Positions 12,001-20,000 of a DNA stretch of 64,000 bases are shown here, piece by piece (position 1 is the stretch's first letter; the number at the start of each line of letters is the position of its first letter). The position numbers and the translations under genes were made by a program. The notes beneath the pieces are model-generated. The model did not search any database, was not told the origin of the DNA, and was given only the letters and a program-made list of their open reading frames with translations. Origin of the DNA: RUG14300 sp964561145 (GTDB lineage Bacteria; Bacillota; Clostridia; Christensenellales; CAG-1252); assembly GCA_964561145.1 (NCBI GenBank), contig CAZLNZ010000001.1, forward strand, positions 222,347 through 286,346, given 5' to 3'.

Positions 12001-13989
12001 GTTAAGTATATTGCAAGTGAAAACGGTGATGTAGTAGAGGTTAAACTTATGGAGGATATAGTAGTAGGAGTTGGCGAGTACTTTGAGCTATATAACAATC
12101 TCTGGTTAACCTTTACAGATGGAAGCACTGTCAGTGCAATAGTCGATTGGAACGGCTTGTCATATTTGGAAAACGGTAAAGAGGTATATATTGAAAACTG
12201 GAAACTAGAGGATATATATTCCTTATCTAACCCCTATAGAGAGTACACGCTTTATGCCAATGCTTATGGTTCAAGAGTTAGTGTTAAGCTCATTATTACA
12301 CCCGATAGAGTTGTAGAAAATGACAGCTTTGCTTCCTATTATATTGTAAGAAGAGGAGGCAAATCGCCATTGCCAGACACAATAAGACAATATGTTTACA
12401 ATGTATCGAGTGCAGAAGCGGAACTTGTCGAAACTAAGGAGTATCCTATAAGCTGGCTTAACGCACCCTCCTTCTCGATTGAAGACGAGTATACCTTACA
12501 AGCAGAGATTGTCGGAGGTGCTCTCACTTGGATAAGAGATGTAAAACTGTACGTGTACAGCAGTTACATTTCGAGAGTTAACTCAATTAACGGCGGAAAT
12601 GTCGGTACGGTTAAGCTCGGTGAAGTTATCACTGCAAAGGATCTTCCTACATTGAATGTAAGTACACGGTATGGAAGTAAAGAGTATATCAATGACAATA
12701 TGAAGGTATCTTGGACATTGATGAGGAGTGTAATAGATGAAAACGAAACTTTCTATAATCTTGAGGCAAATTCTTTCGTGATTAATACAAGCGAAATCGG
12801 TGCAGAGTACTACTTTAAAGGAACTCTATTAGGCAGGGACGGTCGGGAACTTTCGCTTGACGGTGAAGAGATTATTGTTAAGTTAGTCGTAATCGATAAC
12901 GATGACTTGGATTCTAAGCTAACATTGAATACAAATGCTGAAAACGAGGCTTACGGAGCTTATATTCAGAGTGAATATGGTGACGAAATAGGAGCTTTGT
13001 TCTCAATAAAGTCTTCAGACGTCGAGGTGGTAGAAATAACCTTTACAGATTACGCTAGCGGAATACTTGTTGAAAAAATTACCTATAGCAACGGGAATAT
13101 TCTTCTAGGTAATTTACCTACCGCCGTGGGTGTGTACAGGGTTACGGTATACTTCAAGCTAAACAGCTCAAGCACTGTTGTTAAGAGTGCTTCCTGCGTC
13201 CTTGAAATTGAAAAGAAAGATATATCGGATAAGATATTCGTATATGCTTTGAATCAAGAAAAGGATGGTAAAGCAAAGCCGATATCGGCTTATGTAAGCG
13301 GTCAATTGGCTGACCTTGAGATAATGTACTTCTATGAGGAAGAATGGAAAGAACACGCTCCCTCGAATAGTGGAACATATCCCGTTCGTGTAACGGTAGT
13401 ATCCGATTTTTACAAAGGATATATTGAATGTGAATTGGTTATAGCCGAATCTATCAATGTCGAATTCTATAATCTTCAAGGCGAAAAATTAGGCTCTGAT
13501 AATTTTGGTGACGGAAGATACGTCATGCTTATTTATTCCGATGAGGATATATGTAAAGGAATTGACTTAGGTACTTATTCGGGATACGTAATTAAGTGGT
13601 ATTACGAGAAGAACGGAGTGCAAAAGCAATTCAATTTAAGCTCTAAAATTTCCTTAGATATGGCAACTTTCGATGAAGAGAGAAATCAATATGTATTAAA
13701 ACTTAAGCCTTGCTTGCTTGGTGTCTATATAGACAACAACGAACTTAAGATTAATAATGAAAAGGATGAGTTTAATACCGATATATTTACTTCAGTCACC
13801 ATAGAGGTTGCAAAGTCCAACGGCTCGGTAGTACATAGTATATCTTATTCCAATGGAGAAAGAAATGAAAAACAATTGGAGAACCCAAAACCGACGGGAA
13901 TTTACAAAGTAACCGTGACCTTCCGTTGCGGTGAAGTGCAAGGAATAGAAAAAGGAGAAAGCTTCTCCTTCACAATGGAAGTTGCTTAA
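1..13989 (+). CDS. Giant extracellular repeat protein, 5' end outside window
   Basis: The reading frame is open from base 1 to a TAA at 13989, so this is the C-terminal 4662 residues of a longer protein; a TTG at 46 is unlikely to be the true start. Residues about 1-1900 are repeated beta-rich modules with recurring phrases like LIGIYY and VYLDL. Residues about 378-520 hold four copies of a cysteine-rich unit (LxCGC..C..G.C...C.CSC), with further Cys clusters near residues 1302-1333 and 3204-3222. Residues about 2034-3994 hold about 18 units of roughly 108 aa with the pattern DPY, WD, GG-Y and a closing GGYQ followed by V-x-V-x-V; they resemble group 4 bacterial Ig-like domains. The C-terminus has further Ig/MBG-like modules but no LPXTG motif or membrane helix, so anchoring is unclear. 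A surface adhesin or matrix role is inferred; no enzyme domain is visible. Confidence 0.85.
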   Translation, partial: YNLIYSGGKLVSDFGLTAQSITMKYSKSAAKSFSYKFDDQSILIPREAIDSFGRMPLKFTFRGTSKYAIIDTTPAKPTITIGDITEKLVFDGDYAVISLGDGVELENILSVIVSSEDGKNIISIEMDGLGYNKQHVGLSVVGGDVEIGLDLPKRYKTQIGGGEPIYLEGSDTPIYGTGGPYHELEEYSFLGLGINTSTKGLKLEDYTEWNTNEYYLQAELALKLDYDPTEEHILDYFDSKEGDSLSFAELKEAIKASILVTTRLDTELKLKVRIKINTKDWNLSEARVDIYISGYQKEIAGVNYDVTDPIVIYLDGAGDPEKAAAYIDMSPLGIDPFYAKVDFVTMVKEFVISKIGSLDFSSSNKNNDVGLEGQKLDCGCTCVDCIKNGKCNSFGKSYCSEGCTCSCCMLSCGCTNETCMATGSCYNFLGIRICDGETCGCSCTYLKCGCDNQECKENGSCYKYDDETNELVRICEDNCNCSCCELKCGCSCERCMNNGTCHDPDDESINYCDVDCTCSCHSTDSSVDIDTILSYTQYLDRFINLVSVGNSRILLSLNKNVVNNLFAAFAISTIFPENCDIFLEGRAYEDFENSYLRLVVNVNKEDGSAYETELKLSGFIGTGYNSDAFARDYLAQTSEELIDKWDSYKENAFNKLVLKIKANDGEWLDYEENKGYINNDTVIGVFYDLATPVLANEYRADTSFGIDIRPNGNNDYQGWIDSSELQVKFETTMYLTTNGGKNDESIDMDITSVLEELFCLNSNPNSTTADLIKIILDNSKTPENYYDFRVRIDVGMFVDIADSNATEVKLEIAREYKDNKGNIKDTVLIGLYYLNSVQTVYLSLPVLSIEGFKVTGVDLSSVISGLTGLKWKDDLAPAGDSETDLYGLVLDIFDLDISVVQKYIDMIVNAGKNDDTCSNAALAIAISDRRLGLAINFAFIKLILNMIDLGDDVNNIINGITEKQPIDRVELFIDRGDGILSEGESIFSDLKLGIGIYFNKASTGDLGENIGETENYEWVGLELAIDGLDISIGQNNSSSSVGISTKNPASHLSMPYLDKAEQGTTIEYGGGRITNLESFADLANYQDLMDISKISVSLGGAITFDLIQDQLGYENPLLNAILEKLSSVNLGISLSDDMLTINKNISDAFEFSFELVADIDFKNWENTELKLEIKYARRGRDGGLDSKSTLIGIYYCSTSTENATSNDNVNSGAVYLDLTNLGLMKVKVQGLSITAIIEEFAGIDLTKGLTVGTNILESLFGTTNLGTVINGLVDKMEEEKLFPDDAGNVETISVQSNEKLSCGCTNPYCVSRGTCRDASGNLTEGIDHRCAECYDNARVEVTVGSYIRDMALGLRGSDIQGSITSGMLNKLLSMLGVDFIIPEGTEIEFDVKVAGGFDSLDLKLTSYDQAENGELYSAGTSINLNINKLAVSYKPSTNEGLLKGIVYTNTSGKKQEISGFSGFNLGGMIGPDNNYDGYLVADIISNVIDALNTRVNLTLDTNSSYVDASGVSVISGEERHTTINVTRIGNESNTWSKIGNYTHGLNLETNLLTSTDFTNFLGKYLKGIYYANHELVFDIRLYLTGLNWLQSIPLVKNWTSGWFVDVADGQIGIPLYGYEEGQEIAISLDLKELLGKSSGIDGSVDSPTSVATGGGGSSGVNPSDLLDGLKDPIKGITINIGDGEIGSHGVLKGGDSGISNIRIDINPLLIGGILASVPDMLLDALKSAGLFNDVGTLSSIDNEHMIYAIYDGILTSALNQYLNTGNDYFNNLLRSAIDGLAGDFIFTLFSQFLPFPTITTDSDVYVLIEMHDSLNKNKEMSAIRKIFFAIQTPSTGEYYEATIELDGIGLVAVNTDVKDPITLIVDDDPSDTPVHGNTLDRTIIDVFDLDYNKDGIVDYMENLPGKADINHFAEGSVPEGTENTSQKNYDVSWSDAIFTIDPQAGDTWYEIEGYVLNYVTKVNVFVPNSAARLVKNAEGLSVDVNGEKVSVPMITGKGFEYPVRLEAYEVEDFVKNLPGIIYVTMVDGNNENEFIKTFDGTAGTGGNIVKWDAHELSSSYSGGTYKLYLTFGDGIVGNYSVEIPVVVNENTLNGIIFPDENGSFENGSSTLVFNPYEKIELPSQVWATFGNAVPKLYNIKWDITAEDIKPIYTGYTYRVNASIGNLDIGYYEYKNITITVKSYVLNDYKLLNKDGTYSDLDLVFDPYSFASGSDTPDSLNVDMYPKYLWIKYEGESTYTKQRVEWNLSGVQNNYKGGITFATFRVTSDDSDELSRIELAGYQTTDIAVRIKDATATDVIIENLANRIDPMYMLYVRRNSNGDIIDYIDYKGSQRFVSSMQNVIFNLLSGDNVDLLKEYKPELVVYDVEHGKIVDPTDELDENCYPRRVTIVYKDGTTATFEGTVRLGTFVESGGLVWNVSDINLDYTGGTYYAHLRVGTSSGGYQDIDVPIYIIDRTIASINLKSVRESYVFNPYLYTDYALDEALYPSNGLDLYSLINSSESSLSNVIFTSQSAGYYPIEWDLSAVSQDYHGGSYTAKAKIGSDAAGYQIVSFEIIIQPKVIASLLIDEFVFDPYDESVNPMDKNTYPSEIDVRFEDHTNYTFKNVKWDLENLADVWSARGGETTIKVKLGNALGGYQLIDVPVVVKNRYIKEFQLNSDNILVFDPYGIDSDCLSTDPRLTTSYPQAISVIFGSENSDKEDEAGIVNVIWDINSVINDYQGYMSKDGDKLYKDYTVIARVGNGLVGYESYSILVRVLNREIKALNPNEITIDPFSNDSLTSTVTVVFKDDTEGSMSVEWTNKNFDLYVLGRRVDNSNASVNARVGNYIGGYQTFDVKVTVVEKTISEVYNGNEILAMLVNGELCMSGFEYKVGEEKFYREDSYFEIDPLEETTMLVSVTRDSSGRYSYTRTAVGSKLTAYFKEDGTSRTLNASWSFDNIVDCDYRGKEFYSKNNDGTKGVILELGNARVGYVQIEHKAVVLTRTVAVDKNGMPLIYSSYDYAGGNGELLQYIVDDTYNSASYPNVLYFEFVASTIKSDKVTSKVVSWTKNADVASVVIGNERYGYQVFDFKVYKIDRDVSYNSFTDADVDGKIEVLINTINSNSIISASKREELSQTVLSFKSSNRVLGVGMEKLYLDMIEELKLYDDESVSEILELAEEIKYEMFSIIFVDPYNISMPDSLKVTIGRAKDSSTGLYITRDICRCEKCSGEYCDLSCDCWCVSEEHVLTADWAKASISYLYSTAGTTQFIERITVGDESVGFKEVSALVEIEGRQIVSVEKDEFEIDPYDYKALPESILVLFANEVDGKRLAGTLELIANISNAVKVTETMVSDPNSIVFGHSEYINNNHYFYQGGYYVLTAKVGTRLGGYQEVDMLLNVANREIYSVADKYKDENGEFTQVITPYLGENGATNTPSNTLEVVYKATDSNGERVTGELSVLWSYANINYHYTGSESRTSVMVGNVQGGYQIIPVNVIVESMLAEKVEPLNKEGESFVYNPYDVNGLIPTYVNVTHKGIEQPIRMTVDSVNGYKLSVRTVNGVEKTIALIRVGNERSGYQWVECELTVASSEIESYELLIFDGEEHNGILRDAIRPYTNPLTVDENGEICINGKKLTVKCFNRDYEKAVYLNAKLLSDFSYDYRGTKDTIALKVALGNVEGGYVDEDINGNPFMIYVKVLPETIEKVQILSGIRYVDIFDRYFNVEELDPYCLPEVVDAITVTLSSGELVEGLSIEKYAFKDNDGEIRNDLYKGFTASVILYVGNETGGYQPVELTSNGEVGQVKFKEASIDFNDSEFLKQISSWVDPYSYTLPKVIYYNSVGYEVKFFTVDGKSFTDADIAYFGGSFDLVMHIGNEEGGYQLYEYTLNVYQKLIESIDIDTVKLDQFAGILQLPEGDIEVRFSDGTKRVFTIKTLIEYVHDSYFELKLVPNGLEGFELSDEIISVDEDFSQGGWDLRGVDLSLSGGLYYGVLYLGNDVGGYQPVSVRFLVSEKVLDDTQVKYIASENGDVVEVKLMEDIVVGVGEYFELYNNLWLTFTDGSTVSAIVDWNGLSYLENGKEVYIENWKLEDIYSLSNPYREYTLYANAYGSRVSVKLIITPDRVVENDSFASYYIVRRGGKSPLPDTIRQYVYNVSSAEAELVETKEYPISWLNAPSFSIEDEYTLQAEIVGGALTWIRDVKLYVYSSYISRVNSINGGNVGTVKLGEVITAKDLPTLNVSTRYGSKEYINDNMKVSWTLMRSVIDENETFYNLEANSFVINTSEIGAEYYFKGTLLGRDGRELSLDGEEIIVKLVVIDNDDLDSKLTLNTNAENEAYGAYIQSEYGDEIGALFSIKSSDVEVVEITFTDYASGILVEKITYSNGNILLGNLPTAVGVYRVTVYFKLNSSSTVVKSASCVLEIEKKDISDKIFVYALNQEKDGKAKPISAYVSGQLADLEIMYFYEEEWKEHAPSNSGTYPVRVTVVSDFYKGYIECELVIAESINVEFYNLQGEKLGSDNFGDGRYVMLIYSDEDICKGIDLGTYSGYVIKWYYEKNGVQKQFNLSSKISLDMATFDEERNQYVLKLKPCLLGVYIDNNELKINNEKDEFNTDIFTSVTIEVAKSNGSVVHSISYSNGERNEKQLENPKPTGIYKVTVTFRCGEVQGIEKGESFSFTMEVA
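1126..1566 (+). repeat. Four-copy cysteine-rich repeat cassette inside the first giant protein
   Basis: Four consecutive units of about 32-40 codons share the pattern CGC-x4-C-x3-G-x-C, a variable acidic stretch, then C-x3-C-x-C-S-C. The unit recurs as a single copy near 3904-4000 and in reduced form near 9610-9666. The spacing is regular enough to suggest a small disulfide- or metal-stabilised domain. I do not recognise it as a named family. Confidence 0.7.
6100..11980 (+). repeat. About 18 tandem Ig-like repeats (GGYQ repeats) in the first giant protein
   Basis: Each unit is roughly 100-115 codons and contains, in order, a F/V-DPY motif, a short P...V.F.DG strand, a WD or W dipeptide, a GG-Y turn and a closing V/L-GN-x-x-GGYQ followed by alternating valines. 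This resembles bacterial Ig-like domain group 4. Copies are divergent at the DNA level, so they are old duplications, not a recent array. Confidence 0.65.
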
Positions 13990-14086
13990 TATATCAATTA
14001 GGCTTTAGATAAATGAAAATCCGTCCTTAGGGCGGTGCCACAAAAGGCTTATAAAACACATAGAGGATTCTATGAGGAGAAATACA

Positions 14087-17000
14087 ATGAAAAAGATTTT
14101 CCACAAGAACAGTTTGATTTCTACGTTAATGCTTGTTGTTATTGTTCTAGCGATGTTAGTAGTGTCTGTTGCTTTTTCTTCGACTGCAACTTTTGCAGCT
14201 GAGGATAACCTCGACAATGTCATCGAATCGACGACATTGGAGAAGACACCCTCTAAGATTATCACCGTCAACGGTGTTAGCTACTATAGGGTTGATACTG
14301 CCGCTGAATTAAAATATGCATTAAGACACAGTACGGGTGATAAATACCTTTTAATGCAGGATTTTACAATAAGCTACAGTGGGTGGGTCAACGAGAATAG
14401 CGGAGTGCAAAACAATAACCACTTCTATGGCATGGTATTGAACGAGAAGGGTGAGCCTACGGGTGAATTTAGAACATTGAAATTTGCACCCTCTTCAAAA
14501 AGTGAGAGTGTTGAGGCTACTAATGCTACCTACATAGGTTTGTTTGGCGTTTTTGGCGGGAGCCTTAACAAACTCAAGTATGTCTACTCCGGAAAAATCG
14601 ATTTCGACGGAAGTAAATCTAATAGCTCCGACGGAATATTCTACGGCGGAGGTCTTTGTGGGATTTTTAAAGGGCAGATAAATGATTGCCAATATGTGTA
14701 TTCGGGTACTCTCAATTACTATGCGAACAGTAAGGGACGCACGATTTTTGCAGGCGGAATAGCGGGATCCTTCGAGGGCGGAAGAATTTCCGATTCTGTT
14801 GTTGCAATAAGCGGAAGTATTGTTTCCACGAACCTACTTGCGCAAAGTCAAGACGATAAAGACATCGATGCAACCAACTGTAAGCAGTATGTCGGAGGAA
14901 TATCGGGATATGCCTCTCAAAACGGTGCAACTACTGAAACTGTAATTGAGAATTCAACAATCGCTGTTTCAGCAACTTTGTCCACTTCAGATGTGGTTAT
15001 GACCGATTTCTGGGATTCTATCGCAGGTTTTGCTGAACCCGATTCCAATGACGTTTCCTATGTTTTTCCTGTAGGTGGAATATTTGCAGGTGCAACTCAA
15101 GCTAAGATTACAGAATGTAATATAACGATTTCGGGATCTTTGAGCTCTATGGGTGGTAAATCGGCATCTAAGGAGGGAGCTATTGCAGGTGGTATTGTAG
15201 GAATAACTGCAGGAAACAGTCCTAAAATTGTGTTTGCAGAATCGACCTACACTATGAGCGGAAGCATTAGCGTTTCGAACTCAAGTATTCAGAATCATTG
15301 GTTCCAAACAAACGATTACGTTGGTATCGTATATCAAGGCGGAATTATCGGAAAAATGCCATCTCAAATCGATAGTAAGACAACGATTTCAAATATAGTT
15401 ATATACCGAAACAGTGCAATGGTCAAGTCGAGTATCGATTCCGATAAATGTGCCGGAGGAAACTATTACGGAATGCTTTGCGGTTACGGTGACACCTTTA
15501 GCAATTGGAACGGAGGTAACATTTGGGTTGTAGGAAACATCAACGGAGTTAGAATGCTTTCGACGCTTAGCGGAAGTAATGTGGTTGAGAATAATTCCTA
15601 TGGGCTGGTACACTCCCTGAAAGTGTATGGCGGTGGCTATGTTTCGGCACGTTTTGAAACGAACGGATTGATCTTTTATGCATATGCAAGCACCTCTCCC
15701 TTTTATGGCTGGTACAATAGCCGCAGCAATATGGAGAGTGATAACAAATATCAAAATAGCGGCGAAATAGGAACTAAGAATGAAGTTATCAATGCCCAAA
15801 CCAATCAAACAGTAAAAAGAAACTTTTTTAAACCAAAGGGCACCTATAGTCAAGCACAGAGTATTTCCTGTTTATTCCTTACTACGGAGATAAAAACCGC
15901 AGGGAATATGGTACAGTTTGCAAATGAAATGAATGCAGGATATGGTAGTGAGTCTAGCTATGACAGTTCAAGTACATTGAATTTCCCTTGGGTTAGCGTC
16001 AAGCTTGTTAATGACATTACCTTTACCAGCGGTATGCCCTCGATTATTTCCTTCAAGGGAAGTTTTGACGGGCAAGGTCACACGATAACCTTTGCTTCCT
16101 CTTCAACAATTGTTGGAAGAGGGAAGGTTGCAATGTTTAAGAATATCGAAGACGGTGCAAGTTTTGTAAATACCAATATTGTATTTGCAGGTGATATATA
16201 TGCCGGAGAGCAGGACAGCGATAACCTTGACGAAGAGACCTATGCTGCAGTCCTTGCCGCAAAGAATAACGGAGTAGTTGAGAATATTAACCTTGAAATT
16301 TCTCAAGCAAGCGTACTTAACGTATATGGTTCTAAGGCAATGGCGGGTGGTTTGATATGTATCAACGGTGCTGACGGAGATTACGCTTTAAGACAAATCA
16401 ACGTGACTATCGAGGGTAAAATCAAAGTGATTGGTTCAAATGTAACCGTTGGTGGATTGGTTGCGAGCAACGATTCCACAAAGCCTTATACCATGATTAA
16501 TTTGTATGCAAAAGGCGAGCTGGTGGGTTCTATGGTAAGCACTTCGGGTACTTCGAAAGTCGGAGGATTATTCGGTGATACAACGAAGGATATAAAAACA
16601 GAGAATGTTGTAGTTAATATCAGAGATTATTCCAACTACAACAATAGTGTTTTAATGAACTCTTGTAAATGCAGTCAGCTGGATTGTAACGATATAATTG
16701 CCGATCTAGAGGAGGTAAGGTCTACATCGAATGATTGGCAAACTAATGCGAAGAAAAATCTAGAGGAGATTAAAACCGCTTATGCGAAATTAAATGTTGC
16801 AGCACGATCTCAATCCTCTTATGATGAAGTAAAGGGTAAACTTGATAAACTTGCCGAACTCGAGGGTATTTCAAATAGAGAAGACTTAATATATGCAATC
16901 GATGAAATTATTGATGCTATGAAGCTGTTCGACTGTTCAGCGGTCTGTTCGGATTGTTTGCAAACTTCTACGGCTTACGCTCTAGTTGGGAATATTGGTG

Positions 17001-20000
17001 CTAACGATTATCAATTCAGCAATACTTGGGTAGTAGGTTCCTATAGTCAATTCCCCGACGACGATGTTGACCAAATCGGCGTTGGTACCAAAAAGCTTTA
17101 TTTCTTGGAAAAAGGTGACAGTACCGAAATCGCAACAAAAACATATGGCTTAAATTTGATTTATGTCAAAGATGGCAATGCAACCTGTAATATGGATATC
17201 TCTTCTATTGATGCAGATAACATCGTATTTACGATATCCCTTGATACTACAAAGGTATTTACAGGTTGGTACACCGACTTCTCTAATGAAAACATGGTAG
17301 AGCTTAAGGGCGAGGGCTTTAAGCCCGGTTCAAGAAGCGGTGCTATCTTCTATAGCAGTGTAATCGATTCTGTTATTGCAGATTATCAGACCTTACTGAC
17401 ACTTGCAAAAAGTACCAATGCAGGACAATCCTATGAGGGGATAACTTTTAGATTGGGCAATGATATAGTTTTCCAAACAAATTATGTTCCGATAGGTACA
17501 CTCGAACATCCCTTTATGGGAACTTTTGACGGTAAGGGTTACACCGTAACTATTAGCAATCAAGGAATCACCGGTTCACAATTCGGTCTCTTTGGAGTTA
17601 TCGGCGTGGCAGGACAAGTAAAGCAGGTTAGTGTTATTTACACCGGATCTTCTCAAACTTTGCCCGATTCAAGCGTATTCGGCGGAATAGCAGCGTTCAA
17701 CTATGGTGTTATAGGGCAAAGCAGTACATCTAACAAAATCACCGTAACCTATGATTGCAGCATTGAAAGAGCTGTAACTGCAGGCGGAATAGTCGGAATT
17801 AATTATGGTACAGTCCAAAATGCGGAGGTTATTTTCAACGATAATGGTGGCAGTGTCGGTCAAATATCAGTCAAGGGTGCCGAGGGTGAAAGCATAGAGA
17901 GTATGGGAACCGTTGGCGGTGTTGCCGCAATAAACAAAGGGGAGGGACTTGTAAAGAATGTTATTATAAGGTATATACAAGAATATTCCCTTATTACTAA
18001 CAGAATAGCCTTGAGGGCTTTGAATAAAAATCTAAACTATGTCGGAACTTATGCAGGCGGAATTGTTGGCTTTAATCAAGGTGCAATATATAGCTGCGTT
18101 GTTGAAAGCACTGCGGATAGTGAAGATATGACAATTGCTAAAGCTGAAATCGGAAAAACCGGTGTACTAATCGGGTATAATGGCGGTGCAATCGATTCAT
18201 TATGGGCATTGTATTCCTTTGGAGAATCTCAGCTGAACTGTGTGCCTTATGGTCATCCTTTAATTTGTGGTGATTATAGTGATTCCGGTAATACCTTGGT
18301 TAAATACGGAAAAGGAAGTGTATCCATTGAGCTTTATGCCAACAATGATTTACAACCATTAGGCGGCTCTATTATTTTCAAGGCAGATGAGGGTACTGTT
18401 CCCTTTTATAATTATACCTCTTCACTGACCGAGGATAGAGTGGTAAGCTCTGCAGAGGGCGGAAGCGGACAGAACCTTGCCCCCAAGGTCGGTGACAGTG
18501 AAAATAGCGGATTGAGCGGAAAGACTTATTATGCGGTATTCGTAAGAACCGAATTAAGAAGTAGAGAGGAATATGTTGAATTCGCTAAAAGTATTAATAA
18601 CGGTTTTAAGGCATATGCGAACTATATTGTTAACCTTTCGAGTTCCACAAGTATTATGCTTGACGGAAATAATATGAGTGTGTTCCCAACCATAGGAAAC
18701 GATACAAACAGGTTCTATGGAAGCTTTAACGGAAACGGTTACTCGATTATTTATCAAAATGCCTCTTCAAAGCTGACACCTGTCTTTGGTGTAATAGGTG
18801 AAAATTCGATAGTACAAAATCTTGTTGTAGAGATAAGAGCCGGTTCTACTTGTTCAGTGCCGTTGGAAATCGAAATCGATGGAGAATCGAAGACTGCTTT
18901 AGGCTTCTTAGCTTGTGCCAATTACGGAACGATTAAGGATATTACAATCAATTCAATAGGAAGTATTTATTCTGTATCTCTAGATTATGCCGGTGGTGTC
19001 GTAGGTTACAACGCCGGGGTGATTTATTCCACAACAGTGACATTGGATACCCAAAACAACCAAGGACAAGAGTGTGCCGGCACCATAAACGGAGACTATG
19101 CAGGCGGTATTGTAGGATATAACGAAGGAGTTGTCGGGTCCGATAGACTTGATAGTGTTAAGCTTATAATGAATAGCGGAGACCTGTCTTCTTCCGTACG
19201 TGGAATTACCGCAGTCGGAGGAATCGCAGGTTATAACAGTCAAAACGGTATTCTGAAAAATGTTAATGCAAAGATTAGCGGTACCATCGGAAGTTTGCCG
19301 ATGAGCGAGGATAAGTCAAAATTTGTTTGGAATAACTCATCGCTTGTAACCAGTGAAGTTAGTAACTTTGCAACTAATGTCGGAGGAATCGTGGGTATAA
19401 ATCAAGGAAGTATTTCTTCTGCAATTTGCTATACCTATCAAGACGCACAATTCCCTGTTAGCGGTTCTGATCAAAGCGGAAACCTTGGCGGTATTGTCGG
19501 GTTAAATAAGGGCTCTGTCGGAATGGCTGACGAAAGTGTAAAGGTGTACTTCAATACCGATGTTGAAAAGGACCTTGCAAGGACCTTCGGTGGTATTTCA
19601 GGGAAAAATGAAGGAGATATAACAGGCTGTGTCGTTGAGATTAGATCTACCGTCAAGGCGATACGCTATATCGGCGGTGTCGTTGGACATAATCAACCGG
19701 GGACACTTTCCAATACAGAAGTGACAATTGCAGAGAATGCGGTTATGGCCGCTCATGGTGCAATCACAAGAGTCGGTGGCGTAATCGGCTATAATCTCGG
19801 CTTGGTGAATTCTATTGAAGCGGTAGTAGAAGGGATTATTGGTGCGGAGGATTCCGGATTTGTCGGAGGCTTTGTTGGAGTTGCGGAGTCTGAAATAAGG
19901 GATTCCTTTGTGATTCTAAACAATAAGCTCAAATATGGCAACACCTCTGTTGTCGGTCTCTTTGCAGGTGATTCTTCCTCATTTACGGTTTCTTTACTTA

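Noticed and set aside
15389..15853. 154-aa antisense reading frame on the minus strand
   Set aside because: Shadow of the giant protein gene; low-complexity translation and no start signals.
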